A DNA stretch of 46,248 nucleotides from Bacteroidales bacterium (GTDB lineage Bacteria > Bacteroidota > Bacteroidia > Bacteroidales > UBA932). The translations under genes were made by a program, and so were the position numbers. Under the pieces are notes generated by a model. That model saw only the letters and a list, made by a program, of their open reading frames with translations. It did no database searches and had not been told where the DNA came from. The DNA lies in NCBI GenBank assembly GCA_017415715.1, contig JAFQFD010000022.1, forward strand, positions 1 to 46,248. Reading direction: 5' to 3'. Every line of letters begins with the position of its first letter. The first letter of the stretch is position 1. Below, in pieces: positions 32,995-41,581 of the stretch.

Positions 32995-33882
32995 TCATTT
33001 AGAAATCTCCGAATGGCAGAGTACTGCGGCCGCCTCGTCAGGCAGGCATTCCAGTCCATATCCCGGGACGACGGTAATGACCTTCTCCACAGTCTTGTGC
33101 AATGCTGAAACGGAGGCACTGTCCCATCTCATGCATGAGCAGGCAGGCATAAGCGAAGCAAAGGACTGGAGAGGAGCGAAACGTGTGATCTTGTTGTATG
33201 GAGCCTGAGACAGACGTACCACCGCCTTGAGAGGCACGGATTCGTTCTTGTAGCACGGCGTCTTGCCGCTCCACGGAGTGCCATATACATATGCAAGTCC
33301 GTCTATCACTCTGATTACAGGATTGTCATCATTCAATAGCACAGATCCTTGTATATGCTTCAGCCAAAGACGGCTGTGCGTACTCTTTCCTGTGCCGCTG
33401 CGTCCGAGGAACATGTAGCCAAGACCATCATGTCTGATCACCGATGCATGTACCATCAAGGTCTGATATGGAGATGTGCAGAAGGTATAGAGCAGCATCA
33501 TGGCATTGCTAATGGCAAATTCTGCTATGCGTTCCGACGAAGAAGCCGGAATATACACCACGCTGTCAACGAAATCTGCAGATGTCTTAAGTATGCAGTC
33601 CGGGCGTTCCCTGGTGTATGAGAAACCGAAGCTGAACTTGCCGTCCTCATCCTCAAATATCCAGAAATAAGGTGCCTCGTCATTGAGGCATTCACGCACT
33701 TTGCCGGGAGTCGTCTCCTTCAAGGAACCGACTGTTGCAAGCCTCAGGGTAAAAAGCGTGTCCACATCAGAAGATGCGGCAAAAGGTTCATATGGTTTGA
33801 GGTATTCCTGTGCCGGAAAGCCATCTGGAAGGAGCACGCCAAAGGCATGTCCTGCTACTGCATATTTATATAAAGTCTCCAT
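32995..33882 (-). CDS. HPr-kinase-like P-loop protein (PqqD-associated type)
   Basis: Start set at 33882 (METLYKYAVAGHAFGVLL): the longer frame begins at 33912, inside the promoter palindrome and before the predicted start of transcription. The protein, 295 residues, resembles the C-terminal kinase part of HPr kinase and PEP carboxykinase. The Walker A loop is GRSGTGKSTHSRLW, with Lys166 as the nucleotide ligand, preceded by VHASVIRHDG, as in HprK-like enzymes; LLNDDNPVIR supplies the acidic metal site and GTPWSGKT a further loop. Residues 1-130 are a separate domain with no clear family. Such kinases sit beside PqqD-like and S24/S26 proteins in Bacteroidetes and some phosphorylate lasso peptides. 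The divergent neighbour is an S24/S26 peptidase; a PqqD homolog lies 5 kb away. Target unknown. Confidence 0.75.
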   Translation of the reverse strand: METLYKYAVAGHAFGVLLPDGFPAQEYLKPYEPFAASSDVDTLFTLRLATVGSLKETTPGKVRECLNDEAPYFWIFEDEDGKFSFGFSYTRERPDCILKTSADFVDSVVYIPASSSERIAEFAISNAMMLLYTFCTSPYQTLMVHASVIRHDGLGYMFLGRSGTGKSTHSRLWLKHIQGSVLLNDDNPVIRVIDGLAYVYGTPWSGKTPCYKNESVPLKAVVRLSQAPYNKITRFAPLQSFASLMPACSCMRWDSASVSALHKTVEKVITVVPGYGLECLPDEAAAVLCHSEISK

Positions 33883-33889
33883 ATGTCTT

Positions 33890-33928
33890 CCAAAGATAGC
33901 TATTTTTATCAAAAATAGCTATCTTTGG
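33890..33928. promoter_or_regulatory. perfect 39-bp palindrome holding two divergent -7 boxes
   Basis: Arms 33890-33907 and 33911-33928 are exact inverted copies of 18 bp with an ATC spacer. Each arm ends in a -7 box TATCTTTG: plus strand 33920-33927, minus strand 33898-33891. Transcription would start near 33933 and 33885. The minus-strand gene would be almost leaderless (ATG at 33882). The symmetry suggests one regulator or the two promoters excluding each other. Confidence 0.75.
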
Positions 33929-33944
33929 TTATCTATAAGAATAT

Positions 33945-34409
33945 ATGGGTACCATCACTAAGAATCAGGACATATTCATTGAGGAAGTCAAGAAGCTGAT
34001 TTCCGAAGGGCATTTTATAACCATTACAGCAAAGGGATATAGCATGAACCCTTTCATTGTACATTTACGAGATCAGGTCACATTAGGTCCATGGGAGGAT
34101 TCTGATATCAAAGAAGGCGTCGTAGTGCTTATAAAGGACGATAAAGGGAACTACCTCATGCACAGGATAATACATATAGAGGGGGATATACTTACTCTTA
34201 TGGGAGACGGAAACCTTGAACGCAAAGAGACGGCTTACGTGAAAGACATAGTGGGAGTGATGACGGCTGTGATAAAGAAAGGACGCCCTATCCCGGTCAC
34301 AAGCCTGAGATGGCGTCTCTATTCATGGATGTGGCACATGCTTACTCCTGTCCGCCGCTACCCTCTCGGACTGTGGCGCCGCCTGCATCCGCAGGAGCCG
34401 CTGCGTTAG
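33945..34409 (+). CDS. S24/S26-family peptidase with Ser-His pair
   Basis: The 154-residue protein has the signal-peptidase/LexA core. The nucleophile is Ser33 in TAKGYSMNPFI, and the second motif is LMHRIIHIEGD, where bacterial type I peptidases have Lys: His73 occupies that place, as in the ER/SipW-type enzymes. LTLMGDGNLERKE and DIVGVM follow. There is no N-terminal membrane anchor, only a C-terminal hydrophobic and basic stretch (LYSWMWHMLTPVRRY), so it may act in the cytoplasm or at the inner face. Paired with the HprK-like and PqqD-like proteins it could remove a leader peptide; that is inference. The leader is about 12 nt long. Its 3' end overlaps the convergent small gene by 68 bp. 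Confidence 0.8.
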   Translation: MGTITKNQDIFIEEVKKLISEGHFITITAKGYSMNPFIVHLRDQVTLGPWEDSDIKEGVVVLIKDDKGNYLMHRIIHIEGDILTLMGDGNLERKETAYVKDIVGVMTAVIKKGRPIPVTSLRWRLYSWMWHMLTPVRRYPLGLWRRLHPQEPLR

Positions 34410-34539
34410 CTTTCTGCTCCTGAAGCTTCTTGCGGTAGGCATCCATGCGCTTTTTCCACGCAATCTGTTTGGCGCGCTGCTCTTTGGCCTTACGGGCCTG
34501 AAGCGCCTCCATTTTCTTCTCGAGGTAGTTATCCGCCAT
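34342..34539 (-). CDS. small basic coiled-coil protein, function unknown
   Basis: The protein has 65 residues and begins MADNYLEKKMEALQARKAKE, a start also familiar from short uncharacterised Bacteroidales proteins. The first 45 residues are a highly charged helix rich in Lys, Glu, Gln and Ala; the tail (AAAPADAGGATVREGSGG) is disordered. Its ATG overlaps the stop of the mannose-1-phosphate guanylyltransferase gene (TAATG), so it is the coupled last gene of that unit. It runs 68 bp into the end of the convergent S24/S26 gene. No function can be assigned. Confidence 0.7.
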   Translation of the reverse strand: MADNYLEKKMEALQARKAKEQRAKQIAWKKRMDAYRKKLQEQKANAAAPADAGGATVREGSGGQE

Positions 34540-35579
34540 TATTTGATGTAATCTGTAATCTTCTGTTCATGGTCCTTTCGGCATATGAGCAGTCTGTCGC
34601 CATGCTGAGACACTATATAGCCTTCCAGACCCTGTATCACGACTTTGGACAAGCCGGGAGCATGTACGATGCAGTCAGTGCTGTCGATCATGCGGACATC
34701 CCCTCCTACTATTGCATTCCCATCGTCAGACTTTTCTTTCAAGGTCCAGAGAGAACCCCATGTACCGAGGTCACTCCATCCGAATTCTGCAGGCAAAGTA
34801 TAAATATTATCCGCCTTCTCCATCACGGCATAGTCAATGGATATCTTCTCGCAAGTCGGGAACAGTCTGGCCACCTCAGCCTTTTCATCTGAAGTACCGA
34901 AAGCCTTGGACATCTCGTCCATGACAGCAGCAAGGGACGGAGAATGACGACGAATCGCATCGTGGATCGTATCTACATTCCATACGAATATGCCGGCATT
35001 CCACAGATATGTACCTTCGTCCAGATATTGTTGGGCAACATCCTTGGAAGGCTTTTCGCGGAATGACTCGACCTTGCAGATTTCGCCGTCTTCCACAGGT
35101 CCTTCCTTTATATATCCATACCCGGTTTCCGGTCTTGTCGGGCATATGCCTACAGTCACAATAGTTGATTTATCTGCAGTGAATGCCAACGCTGCTGATA
35201 TGACTCGTCTGTACTCCTCAACATCAATGACAAGAGCATCAGACGGTGTCACTATGATATTAGCATCAGGATCCGTGTTTCGGATCTTCCAGCAAGCGTA
35301 TGCTATGCATGGTGCAGTATTCCTCGCCGCCGGTTCTTCCACGATGTGATCTAAAGGCAGATCCGGAAGCTGCTCTCTGACCAGAGAAGCATATTTTTCT
35401 CCGGTAACGACCCAAAAGTTTTCAATATGGCACAAAGGACGCAGACGATCGACTGTCATCTGTATCATTGTTCTTCCCAAGCCCATCACATCGACGAACT
35501 GCTTAGGCAGCTCTGCCGTGCTCATCGGCCAGAACCGGCTTCCGATGCCGCCGGCCATTATTACTACATGAGTGTTCAT
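34539..35579 (-). CDS. manC: mannose-1-phosphate guanylyltransferase
   Basis: It makes GDP-mannose from mannose-1-phosphate and GTP, the donor for capsule, LPS and GDP-fucose. Start set at 35579 (MNTHVVIMAGGIGSRFWPMS); the longer frame would overlap the aminotransferase gene. The nucleotide loop is AGGIGSRFWP with PKQF at the acceptor side, then TPSDALVID for metal and sugar, ETGYGYI and VESFREKPS, all typical. At 346 residues it has only the transferase domain and lacks the isomerase part of bifunctional ManC. It follows the aminotransferase gene by 1 bp and is followed by an overlapping small gene, so the three make one transcript. Confidence 0.93.
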   Translation of the reverse strand: MNTHVVIMAGGIGSRFWPMSTAELPKQFVDVMGLGRTMIQMTVDRLRPLCHIENFWVVTGEKYASLVREQLPDLPLDHIVEEPAARNTAPCIAYACWKIRNTDPDANIIVTPSDALVIDVEEYRRVISAALAFTADKSTIVTVGICPTRPETGYGYIKEGPVEDGEICKVESFREKPSKDVAQQYLDEGTYLWNAGIFVWNVDTIHDAIRRHSPSLAAVMDEMSKAFGTSDEKAEVARLFPTCEKISIDYAVMEKADNIYTLPAEFGWSDLGTWGSLWTLKEKSDDGNAIVGGDVRMIDSTDCIVHAPGLSKVVIQGLEGYIVSQHGDRLLICRKDHEQKITDYIK

Positions 35580-35580
35580 A

Positions 35581-36777
35581 TCATCCTCTGGAGTTGTAAG
35601 CCTCCAATGCTTTTTCAAGTATGAATATTGCCCTCTGCAGGTCCTCCTTCTTGAGGACATATGCGATGCGGACTTCGTCACGACCCATGCCCGGGGTCGA
35701 ATAGAAGCCGCATGCCGGTGCCATCATCACGGTCTCGCCTTCATAGTCGAAGTCCGACAGGCACCATGCGCAGAACTTCTCTGCGTCATCCACCGGGAGA
35801 CGTGCAACCGTATAGAACGCTCCCATAGGGATCGGAGAATATACTCCCGGGATCCTGTTGAGGCCATCAACAAGGCACTTTCTGCGCTCCACATACTCCT
35901 CATAGACCTCTGCCGCATATTCTTCCGTTCCTTCAATCGATGCTTCCGCAACGATCTGGCCGACAAGCGGCGGGCTCAGACGTGCCTGACAGAACTTCAT
36001 CACGGCATCGCGCACCGCAGTGTTCTTGGTGACAAGAGCACCGATCCTGATACCACACTCAGAATATCTCTTTGATACAGAATCAATAAGCACTACATTT
36101 TCTTCAACGCCTTCGAGATGACATGCCGAGATGTATGGCGAACCGGTATATATGAACTCCCTATACACTTCGTCTGAAAAGAGATAGAGGTCGTATTTCT
36201 TGACAAGGTCCCTGATCCTGTTCATCTCCGCACGGGTGTAAAGGTATCCGGTCGGGTTGTTAGGGTTGCAGATCAGGATCGCCTTGGTCCTTTCTGTTAT
36301 AAGTTCCTCGAATTTCTCCACAGACGGCAGGGCAAAACCCGTCTCTATCGTAGATGTGACACTTTTGATCACCGCACCGGCAGACACGGCAAACGCCATA
36401 TAATTGGCGTACGCCGGCTCGGGTACAATAATCTCATCCCCCGGATTAAGGCAGGCCAGGAAGGCGAAAAGCACCGCTTCCGAGCCTCCGCTTGTCACGA
36501 TCACATCGTCCGGAGTGAGATTGATGTTGTATCTTGAGTAATAGTCCACCAGCTTCTCTCTCAATGAGAGGAAGCCCTGGCTCGGACTGTATTCCAGGAC
36601 CTCCCTGCCCACATTATGCAAGGCGTCAAGCGCCTTCTGCGGAGTAGGGAGATCCGGCTGTCCGATGTTCAACTGATAGACTTTCACTCCCCTTGCCTTC
36701 GCTTCGTTGGCAAGAGGAGTAAGTTTTCTGATAGGTGACGAGGGCATTTCCTCGCCTCTGTGTGAAATTCCTGGCAT
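35581..36777 (-). CDS. class I/II pyridoxal-phosphate aminotransferase
   Basis: This aspartate-aminotransferase-fold enzyme has 398 residues. Landmarks are NIGQPDLPTP at the N-terminus, SPSQGFLSLREKLV, VTSGGSEAVLFAFLACLNPGDEI, CNPNNPTGYL (PLP-phosphate and Asn ligand), SDEVYREFIY (Asp and Tyr of the PLP ring) and SVSKRYSECGIRIG with the PLP Lys. The C-terminal VRIAYVLKKEDLQRAI carries the Arg that binds the substrate carboxylate. The start MPGISHRGEEMPSSPIRKL is usual for this Bacteroidetes subgroup. Substrate preference cannot be read out. It is 2 bp after the GH3 gene on the same strand. Confidence 0.9.
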   Translation of the reverse strand: MPGISHRGEEMPSSPIRKLTPLANEAKARGVKVYQLNIGQPDLPTPQKALDALHNVGREVLEYSPSQGFLSLREKLVDYYSRYNINLTPDDVIVTSGGSEAVLFAFLACLNPGDEIIVPEPAYANYMAFAVSAGAVIKSVTSTIETGFALPSVEKFEELITERTKAILICNPNNPTGYLYTRAEMNRIRDLVKKYDLYLFSDEVYREFIYTGSPYISACHLEGVEENVVLIDSVSKRYSECGIRIGALVTKNTAVRDAVMKFCQARLSPPLVGQIVAEASIEGTEEYAAEVYEEYVERRKCLVDGLNRIPGVYSPIPMGAFYTVARLPVDDAEKFCAWCLSDFDYEGETVMMAPACGFYSTPGMGRDEVRIAYVLKKEDLQRAIFILEKALEAYNSRG

Positions 36778-36779
36778 CG

Positions 36780-39101
36780 TTAATCAATATTAGGCTCGTC
36801 CCAGACGATGGTCTCCGTGCACTTGATCTGCTGGCTGAGGTCACCGACTGAAAGGATGAAGTCACCTTCCTCGATGGTCCACTTGCCATAGTAGTTCACA
36901 AATGCAAGGTCCTTGCCTGAAACTTCAAGCTCGACGGTCTTTGTCTCGCCCGGAGCGAGCTCGATCTTGTCGAATGCGCGCAGACGGCGAACGTCAGGAG
37001 TAGAGCTTGCATAAAGGTCTGATGAGAAGAGAAGAACGCTCTCCTTTCCTGCAACCTCACCTGTGTTGGTCACGTCAACTGTAACCTTGAGCACGTCGTC
37101 AGCAGTGAATTCCGCAGCTGACACTGTCATGTTCGAATATGCGAACTTTGTGTAGCTGAGTCCGTGTCCGAACGGCCACTGAACATCCATTACAGCATTG
37201 TAGTTGTACGTTCCGGACATTGTGCCCTGGTTTTCAGCCGGCTTGTAGTCATAAACGCCGAACTTGTTTGTGTATTTAGGATATGTGAATGGAAGCTTTG
37301 CGCTGAAGTTCTCCTCTCCGCAGAGAAGGGCAGCAAGCGCGTCGCCGCCGTAGTTACCTGGAAGAAGCACGTCAACAACTGCTGAAGCATAAGGCTCGAT
37401 GTCGTTGATGATGCGTGGACGACCCTCATTGAGGATGAGGATGAGCGGTCTGCCTGTTGCTGCAAGAGCTGCAACCAGGTCCTTCTGATTATCTGAAAGG
37501 TTGAGGTCCACATCATTTCCCGGAGTCTCGCAGTATGTGTTCTCACCGATGCATGCGATGATCACCTCGGCCTTGCGTGCAGCAGCCACAGCCTCTTTGA
37601 TGCCTGTAGCCTCATCGAACTGCCAGTTTGTACCGTTAAGGTCATACTCTACACCTGGTACATAAGACACATTGTCGAACTTCTGTGAGATGGCCTCATA
37701 TATTGTATTGTACTTGCCAGTGAACTCAGGTCTCGAAGCTCCATGGCCCTGCCATGTGTATGACCATCCGCCGTTGAGGGTACGCATAGAGTTTGCGTTA
37801 GGACCTGTAACGAGGATCTTGACATCCTTCTTGAGAGGAAGGATTCCGTTGTTCTTGAGGAGCACCTCTGACTCTACAGCCGCCTCGTATGCAAGCTTTG
37901 CATGAGCCTCGCCGCCGAATTCAGGATAGTCTGCAAGAAGGGTGTTAGGCTGGTCGAAGAGACCGAGGCGGAACTTCACGCGGAGGATGCGGCGCACAGC
38001 GTCATCAACGCGTGACATAGGAACTTCACCTTCCTTTACGAGAGCAATGAGGTCTTCTGTGAACTCGCAGTCATATGGAACCATAGACATGTCGATACCT
38101 GCATTGATGGCAAGCTTCACAGCCTCCTTCTTTGATGAAGCGACACGCTCACGTGTGTAAAGATTGTTGATGTCAGCCCAGTCTGTAACGATCATGCCGT
38201 CCCAGTTGAGCTCTTCCTTCACCCACTTTGTGAGGAGCTCTGTATTGCAATGGAATGGGATTCCGTTGTTGCTGCCCGAGTTGACCATGATTGTAAGGGC
38301 TCCTGCCTGCATAGCCTCCTTGAAAGGCTCGAAATGCTTCTCGCGGAGCTCAGATGCAGCAATTGAAGAAGGAGTGCGGTCCTGTCCTGTGACAGGGACA
38401 CCATATCCCATGAAATGCTTTGCACAGGCTGCGATGTTGTATGGTCCCACATGGTTAGGGTCATCACCCTGCATACCCTTGACCTCAGCCACAGCCATCT
38501 GCGCATTGACATAGGTATCCTCGCCGAAGCTTTCCCACATGCGTGGCCATTCAGGATTGCGGCCGAGGTCCATTGTTGGCGAGAAGGTCCAAGGGACGTT
38601 TGCAGCACGGCTCTCGTATGCTGTCACCTTACCCATGTTGTAAGCGTGGTCGCGGTTGAATGTAGCTGCGATATTGACTTCCTGTGGGAAGAGCGTACCG
38701 CCTGCAACATATGTCACTCCGTGGATGTGGTCAAGTCCGTAGAGCGTAGGGACTCCGCATGCCTCGATGGAGATGCGGTTGATCTCTGTAATGAATTCAT
38801 TATATCTCTCAGGTGTCTGAGCGATGTCACCAGGAGTATTGAGCACCGAGCCTATCTTGTAGTCTCTGAGTGCAGTCTCCCCTGCCTCTGTGATCTGGAT
38901 GCCATGCGCAACGGCTGTAGCATTGAGCTGGGTCATCTGACCTGCCTTTTCCTCGAGAGTCATGCCTTTGAGCACCTTCTCGATCTTTGCCTCGATGTCT
39001 TTGTCCTGAGGGATTGCCGGCTCGACTGAATTGCAGTTGCAACATGCGGAGAACGCGAATGCCGCAGAAGCCAGAGCGATGATTGTCTTGAGTGATTTCA
39101 T
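36780..39101 (-). CDS. glycoside hydrolase family 3 beta-glucosidase, lipoprotein
   Basis: It hydrolyses beta-linked glucosides (or related sugars) at the cell envelope. Start set at 39101 because MKSLKTIIALASAAFAFSAC is a lipoprotein signal and the promoter box lies at 39151-39144. Domains: the (beta/alpha)8 barrel with GLDHIHGV, DLGRNPEWPRMWESFGED, KHFMGYG, and the nucleophile Asp in GMIVTDWADI; the second domain with LLKNNGILPLKKD and VIIACIGENTYCETPGND; and a C-terminal fibronectin-III-like domain (VTVDVTNTGEVAGKESVLLF). That order matches BglX. It is the first gene of a run with the aminotransferase and manC, an unusual mix that may only share transcription. No SusCD pair is nearby. Confidence 0.93.
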   Translation of the reverse strand: MKSLKTIIALASAAFAFSACCNCNSVEPAIPQDKDIEAKIEKVLKGMTLEEKAGQMTQLNATAVAHGIQITEAGETALRDYKIGSVLNTPGDIAQTPERYNEFITEINRISIEACGVPTLYGLDHIHGVTYVAGGTLFPQEVNIAATFNRDHAYNMGKVTAYESRAANVPWTFSPTMDLGRNPEWPRMWESFGEDTYVNAQMAVAEVKGMQGDDPNHVGPYNIAACAKHFMGYGVPVTGQDRTPSSIAASELREKHFEPFKEAMQAGALTIMVNSGSNNGIPFHCNTELLTKWVKEELNWDGMIVTDWADINNLYTRERVASSKKEAVKLAINAGIDMSMVPYDCEFTEDLIALVKEGEVPMSRVDDAVRRILRVKFRLGLFDQPNTLLADYPEFGGEAHAKLAYEAAVESEVLLKNNGILPLKKDVKILVTGPNANSMRTLNGGWSYTWQGHGASRPEFTGKYNTIYEAISQKFDNVSYVPGVEYDLNGTNWQFDEATGIKEAVAAARKAEVIIACIGENTYCETPGNDVDLNLSDNQKDLVAALAATGRPLILILNEGRPRIINDIEPYASAVVDVLLPGNYGGDALAALLCGEENFSAKLPFTYPKYTNKFGVYDYKPAENQGTMSGTYNYNAVMDVQWPFGHGLSYTKFAYSNMTVSAAEFTADDVLKVTVDVTNTGEVAGKESVLLFSSDLYASSTPDVRRLRAFDKIELAPGETKTVELEVSGKDLAFVNYYGKWTIEEGDFILSVGDLSQQIKCTETIVWDEPNID

Positions 39102-39143
39102 AGAATATCGGTTATCAGTTAATACATTCTGGACATAATCATA

Positions 39144-39174
39144 CAAAAATAATTATTGTGGGGGAAATATGCAA
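39144..39174 (-). promoter_or_regulatory. promoter of the GH3 gene
   Basis: On the minus strand TTG (39174-39172), 20 bp, TATTTTTG (39151-39144). Start of transcription near 39138. Confidence 0.7.
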
Positions 39175-39182
39175 AATTTGAC

Positions 39183-39190
39183 TACATTTG
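39183..39190 (+). promoter_or_regulatory. -7 box TACATTTG for the PqqD-like gene
   Basis: It matches TAnnTTTG. The leader of about 40 nt contains a REP-like repeat. No spaced TTG. Confidence 0.55.
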
Positions 39191-39198
39191 TAATTGTA

Positions 39199-39226
39199 TA
39201 GATCCCTCGACAAGCTCGGGATGACA
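39199..39226. repeat. REP-like palindromic repeat, copy 4
   Basis: TAGATCCCTCGACAAGCTCG followed by GGATGACA; same orientation as copy 1, loop changed to ACAAGCT. It lies in the leader of the PqqD-like gene. Confidence 0.65.
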
Positions 39227-39234
39227 AAAAGGAT

Positions 39235-39501
39235 ATGAAGATAAAGAAAGGATTCGTACTCCGCGAAATGTGCGGAGAACATATAGTGACCGGAGAAGGT
39301 CTTGAAAACATCAATTTCAACAAGCTCATCACCCTCAATTCATCTGCCGCATTCCTGTGGCAGGAGGTTGTCGGCAAGGAGTTCACAGCCGAAGAAATGG
39401 CTCAGCTCCTCATCGACCGCTACGGGATCGACAAGGAGCTGGCATTTAAGGATTCTGAAGCTCTCTGCCAGGCCTGGATCAACGCAGGCATAGCAGAGTA
39501 G
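39235..39501 (+). CDS. PqqD-family protein
   Basis: The 88-residue protein has the PqqD/RiPP-recognition-element pattern: three beta strands (KKGFVLREMCGEHIVTGEG), then LNSSAAFLWQEVVGKEFTAEEMAQLL, where the hydrophobic LNxxAAFLW helix start is the hallmark, and a last helix (LCQAWINAGIAE). PqqD domains bind leader peptides of ribosomally made peptides and hand them to modifying enzymes. In Bacteroidetes, PqqD proteins often pair with an HprK-like kinase and an S24/S26 peptidase; both are encoded 5-6 kb upstream here, not adjacent. No precursor peptide or radical-SAM enzyme is next to it. Convergent with the FAD lipoprotein gene. Confidence 0.85.
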   Translation: MKIKKGFVLREMCGEHIVTGEGLENINFNKLITLNSSAAFLWQEVVGKEFTAEEMAQLLIDRYGIDKELAFKDSEALCQAWINAGIAE

Positions 39502-39506
39502 CCGCA

Positions 39507-41372
39507 TTATCTTAAATTTCCGTTAAAGTCTACATTGAACATCGAGAACGGGTCGAACGACGAGTCCATGACTACGGCGGCTTCGAGCCTGGTCACCACG
39601 CGGTCCTCATTATAGTCGGTAAGGCCTATATTGTTCCACCATTCCTCAGCTGCTGACGGTATAGGAGCTCCGAGGCCTCTGATTATGCCGAGAAGCTGGC
39701 CCACCTTTACAGGTCCGCTGCCAAGTCCGAGAGGGCCGTTGTAAAAGTCCTCAGGATGAACATCTTCCATCATCAGAGGGTCATCAGCCCGGAACCATGT
39801 CTGGTTCGCCCAGCCGACATTACGGCCTTCGCCGCGAAGGATTCCCGTCGCTCCTATCTTCTGGAGCGCGATAAAATGCCTATGGTCCTTCGGGAGGTCA
39901 AGATATGGCATTATATAGCATCCGGCCTTAAGAAGGGCAAGCTGCACCTTACGCACAGGCACTCTCCTTACTGTTCTGCCATCCAGCTGAGACAGTGCTG
40001 CGATAGCGCCGGCCGCCTGGCCGAGCTGCATGACCACCGGCTGCAGTCTTGTCGCACCATTGATGAGATTTGACACTGAGACAGACTTCTCCGCAACGAT
40101 GAGATTCTCCACATCACGCTGCTTCGGTATCAGGACGCCCATCGGCACATTAAATGACGGGATAGGATAGAAATGAAGGTCCGGAAGATTCTTCCAGTCA
40201 GGATGTCGGAAATGGTGATGGTCTACCGCATAGTCACCGACTGCTATGCCTGTCTTGTAGTAAGGATGCTTATAATCAAACGGCTTCGCTGCCGCATCCA
40301 GTGTAAAGAAAGCTTCTCCGACGATACGTCTTGACTCCCTGTGATATGGGATGAATGCAAGCCTGTCCTCGGTCGGAAATACATCATCAGCAAGTCCGAG
40401 ATTCTTCATTCCGAGTTCGGTCTGGATGAAATAAACGAATCCCATGGTGAAGTCTTTGGCCTTCTGATATGCGGCCTGCCTTTCCTCTCGCGTCATTTCT
40501 ATGGTATTGGCATAGTAATCATTACCATAGATCGGCCAGTTGATCATATACTTTCCATTAGGAGTCTTGCCATAGGTTATCATCATGTCCGGACTCCATA
40601 CAGTCTGACCGGTCTCTGCCTTGCCATCTTCGCGAAGAGATGCATTGGCATTGATCGCGCAATTATAGAATGGTGCAGGATCGTATCTCTCAGGCTTCTC
40701 AACGGTCATATCGGCATCAGGACCATAGTCCTTGAGCATAGCCACAAAGGTGAGATCCTGAATAACATCATTCGCCTCGGCTGGAGCGATTGACTCGCCG
40801 GTATCAGAAGCTGACTCCATACCGATCTTATAGTCAACACCACATGCCTTGGCCACATCTCCAAGCTCGGTTCCGTCTATAAGCACATTCGCTTCGACCT
40901 TGAATTTCCTGCCTTCTGCAGGCTTGAAGAGGACTATCCACTTGTCTTCTTGCTTTGCCACATCAAGCATGACTGTCTCCCGCCTTATCTCAAGCTTCTC
41001 ACAACCTGCAGCCATATTGGTCAGGATTTCCTGACCTACCTGCGGCTCGAAGTTTATATTGCTCACCCAACCGGTCTTGAGCGCCTCCCAACCTCCATAA
41101 CGCTGCGCAAGAGAGTCTGCAAACTCGCCGAAGATTCCGCTTCTGAGGTTATAGTTTCCGTCAACACAGCTCACTCCGGCCGCTGTCAGCATTCCGCCGA
41201 CCCACGGAGTCTCTTCGACTATCATTGCAGGAACACCCATCCTGGCACACTGGATGCCGGCGGAAATGCCGCTGGCTCCACCGCCTATGATCAACACATC
41301 AACCTGCTCTGTCTCCACGCATGAGGTCAATGCCGTCATGATGCACATTAACAACAATGCAGTTCTTTTCAT
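39507..41372 (-). CDS. FAD-dependent oxidoreductase lipoprotein
   Basis: The protein has 621 residues. MKRTALLLMCIMTALTSCVE is a lipoprotein signal (Cys18), so the enzyme is held in the envelope. The FAD-binding loop is VDVLIIGGGASGISAGIQCA at about 24-43, with VEETPWVGGMLTAAG for the ribose and the NVLIDGTELGDVAKACG motif. The layout matches the FAD_oxidored family (pfam12831) of Bacteroidetes, some of which are annotated as xanthan-lyase-like or glycan-related proteins. The C-terminus (WWNNIGLTDYNEDRVVTRLEAAVVMD) resembles an S-layer-homology-like end. The reaction is unknown. No good promoter box was found in the gap upstream. Confidence 0.82.
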   Translation of the reverse strand: MKRTALLLMCIMTALTSCVETEQVDVLIIGGGASGISAGIQCARMGVPAMIVEETPWVGGMLTAAGVSCVDGNYNLRSGIFGEFADSLAQRYGGWEALKTGWVSNINFEPQVGQEILTNMAAGCEKLEIRRETVMLDVAKQEDKWIVLFKPAEGRKFKVEANVLIDGTELGDVAKACGVDYKIGMESASDTGESIAPAEANDVIQDLTFVAMLKDYGPDADMTVEKPERYDPAPFYNCAINANASLREDGKAETGQTVWSPDMMITYGKTPNGKYMINWPIYGNDYYANTIEMTREERQAAYQKAKDFTMGFVYFIQTELGMKNLGLADDVFPTEDRLAFIPYHRESRRIVGEAFFTLDAAAKPFDYKHPYYKTGIAVGDYAVDHHHFRHPDWKNLPDLHFYPIPSFNVPMGVLIPKQRDVENLIVAEKSVSVSNLINGATRLQPVVMQLGQAAGAIAALSQLDGRTVRRVPVRKVQLALLKAGCYIMPYLDLPKDHRHFIALQKIGATGILRGEGRNVGWANQTWFRADDPLMMEDVHPEDFYNGPLGLGSGPVKVGQLLGIIRGLGAPIPSAAEEWWNNIGLTDYNEDRVVTRLEAAVVMDSSFDPFSMFNVDFNGNLR

Positions 41373-41535
41373 TTTGACAATATTATCTCTGTTAGTTATA
41401 ATTGCTTAATCATGTAAATTTAACATTAAAAAAAAGAAAAAATTATAAAAAACAGAAAAATCTGCCTGTTGTCTTTCGCCTGCCATGGAAAAACAACACC
41501 GTAACATTTGGATAAGATAAAAACAGACTGCAAAT

Positions 41536-41565
41536 TTGCCGATGAAGAAATAATGACTACATTTG
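41536..41565 (+). promoter_or_regulatory. promoter of the two small membrane-protein genes
   Basis: TTG at 41536-41538, 19 bp, TACATTTG at 41558-41565. The box ends one base before the ATG at 41567, which therefore cannot be the start codon of this transcript. Confidence 0.75.
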
Positions 41566-41581
41566 TATGGGGAAGGATAAC

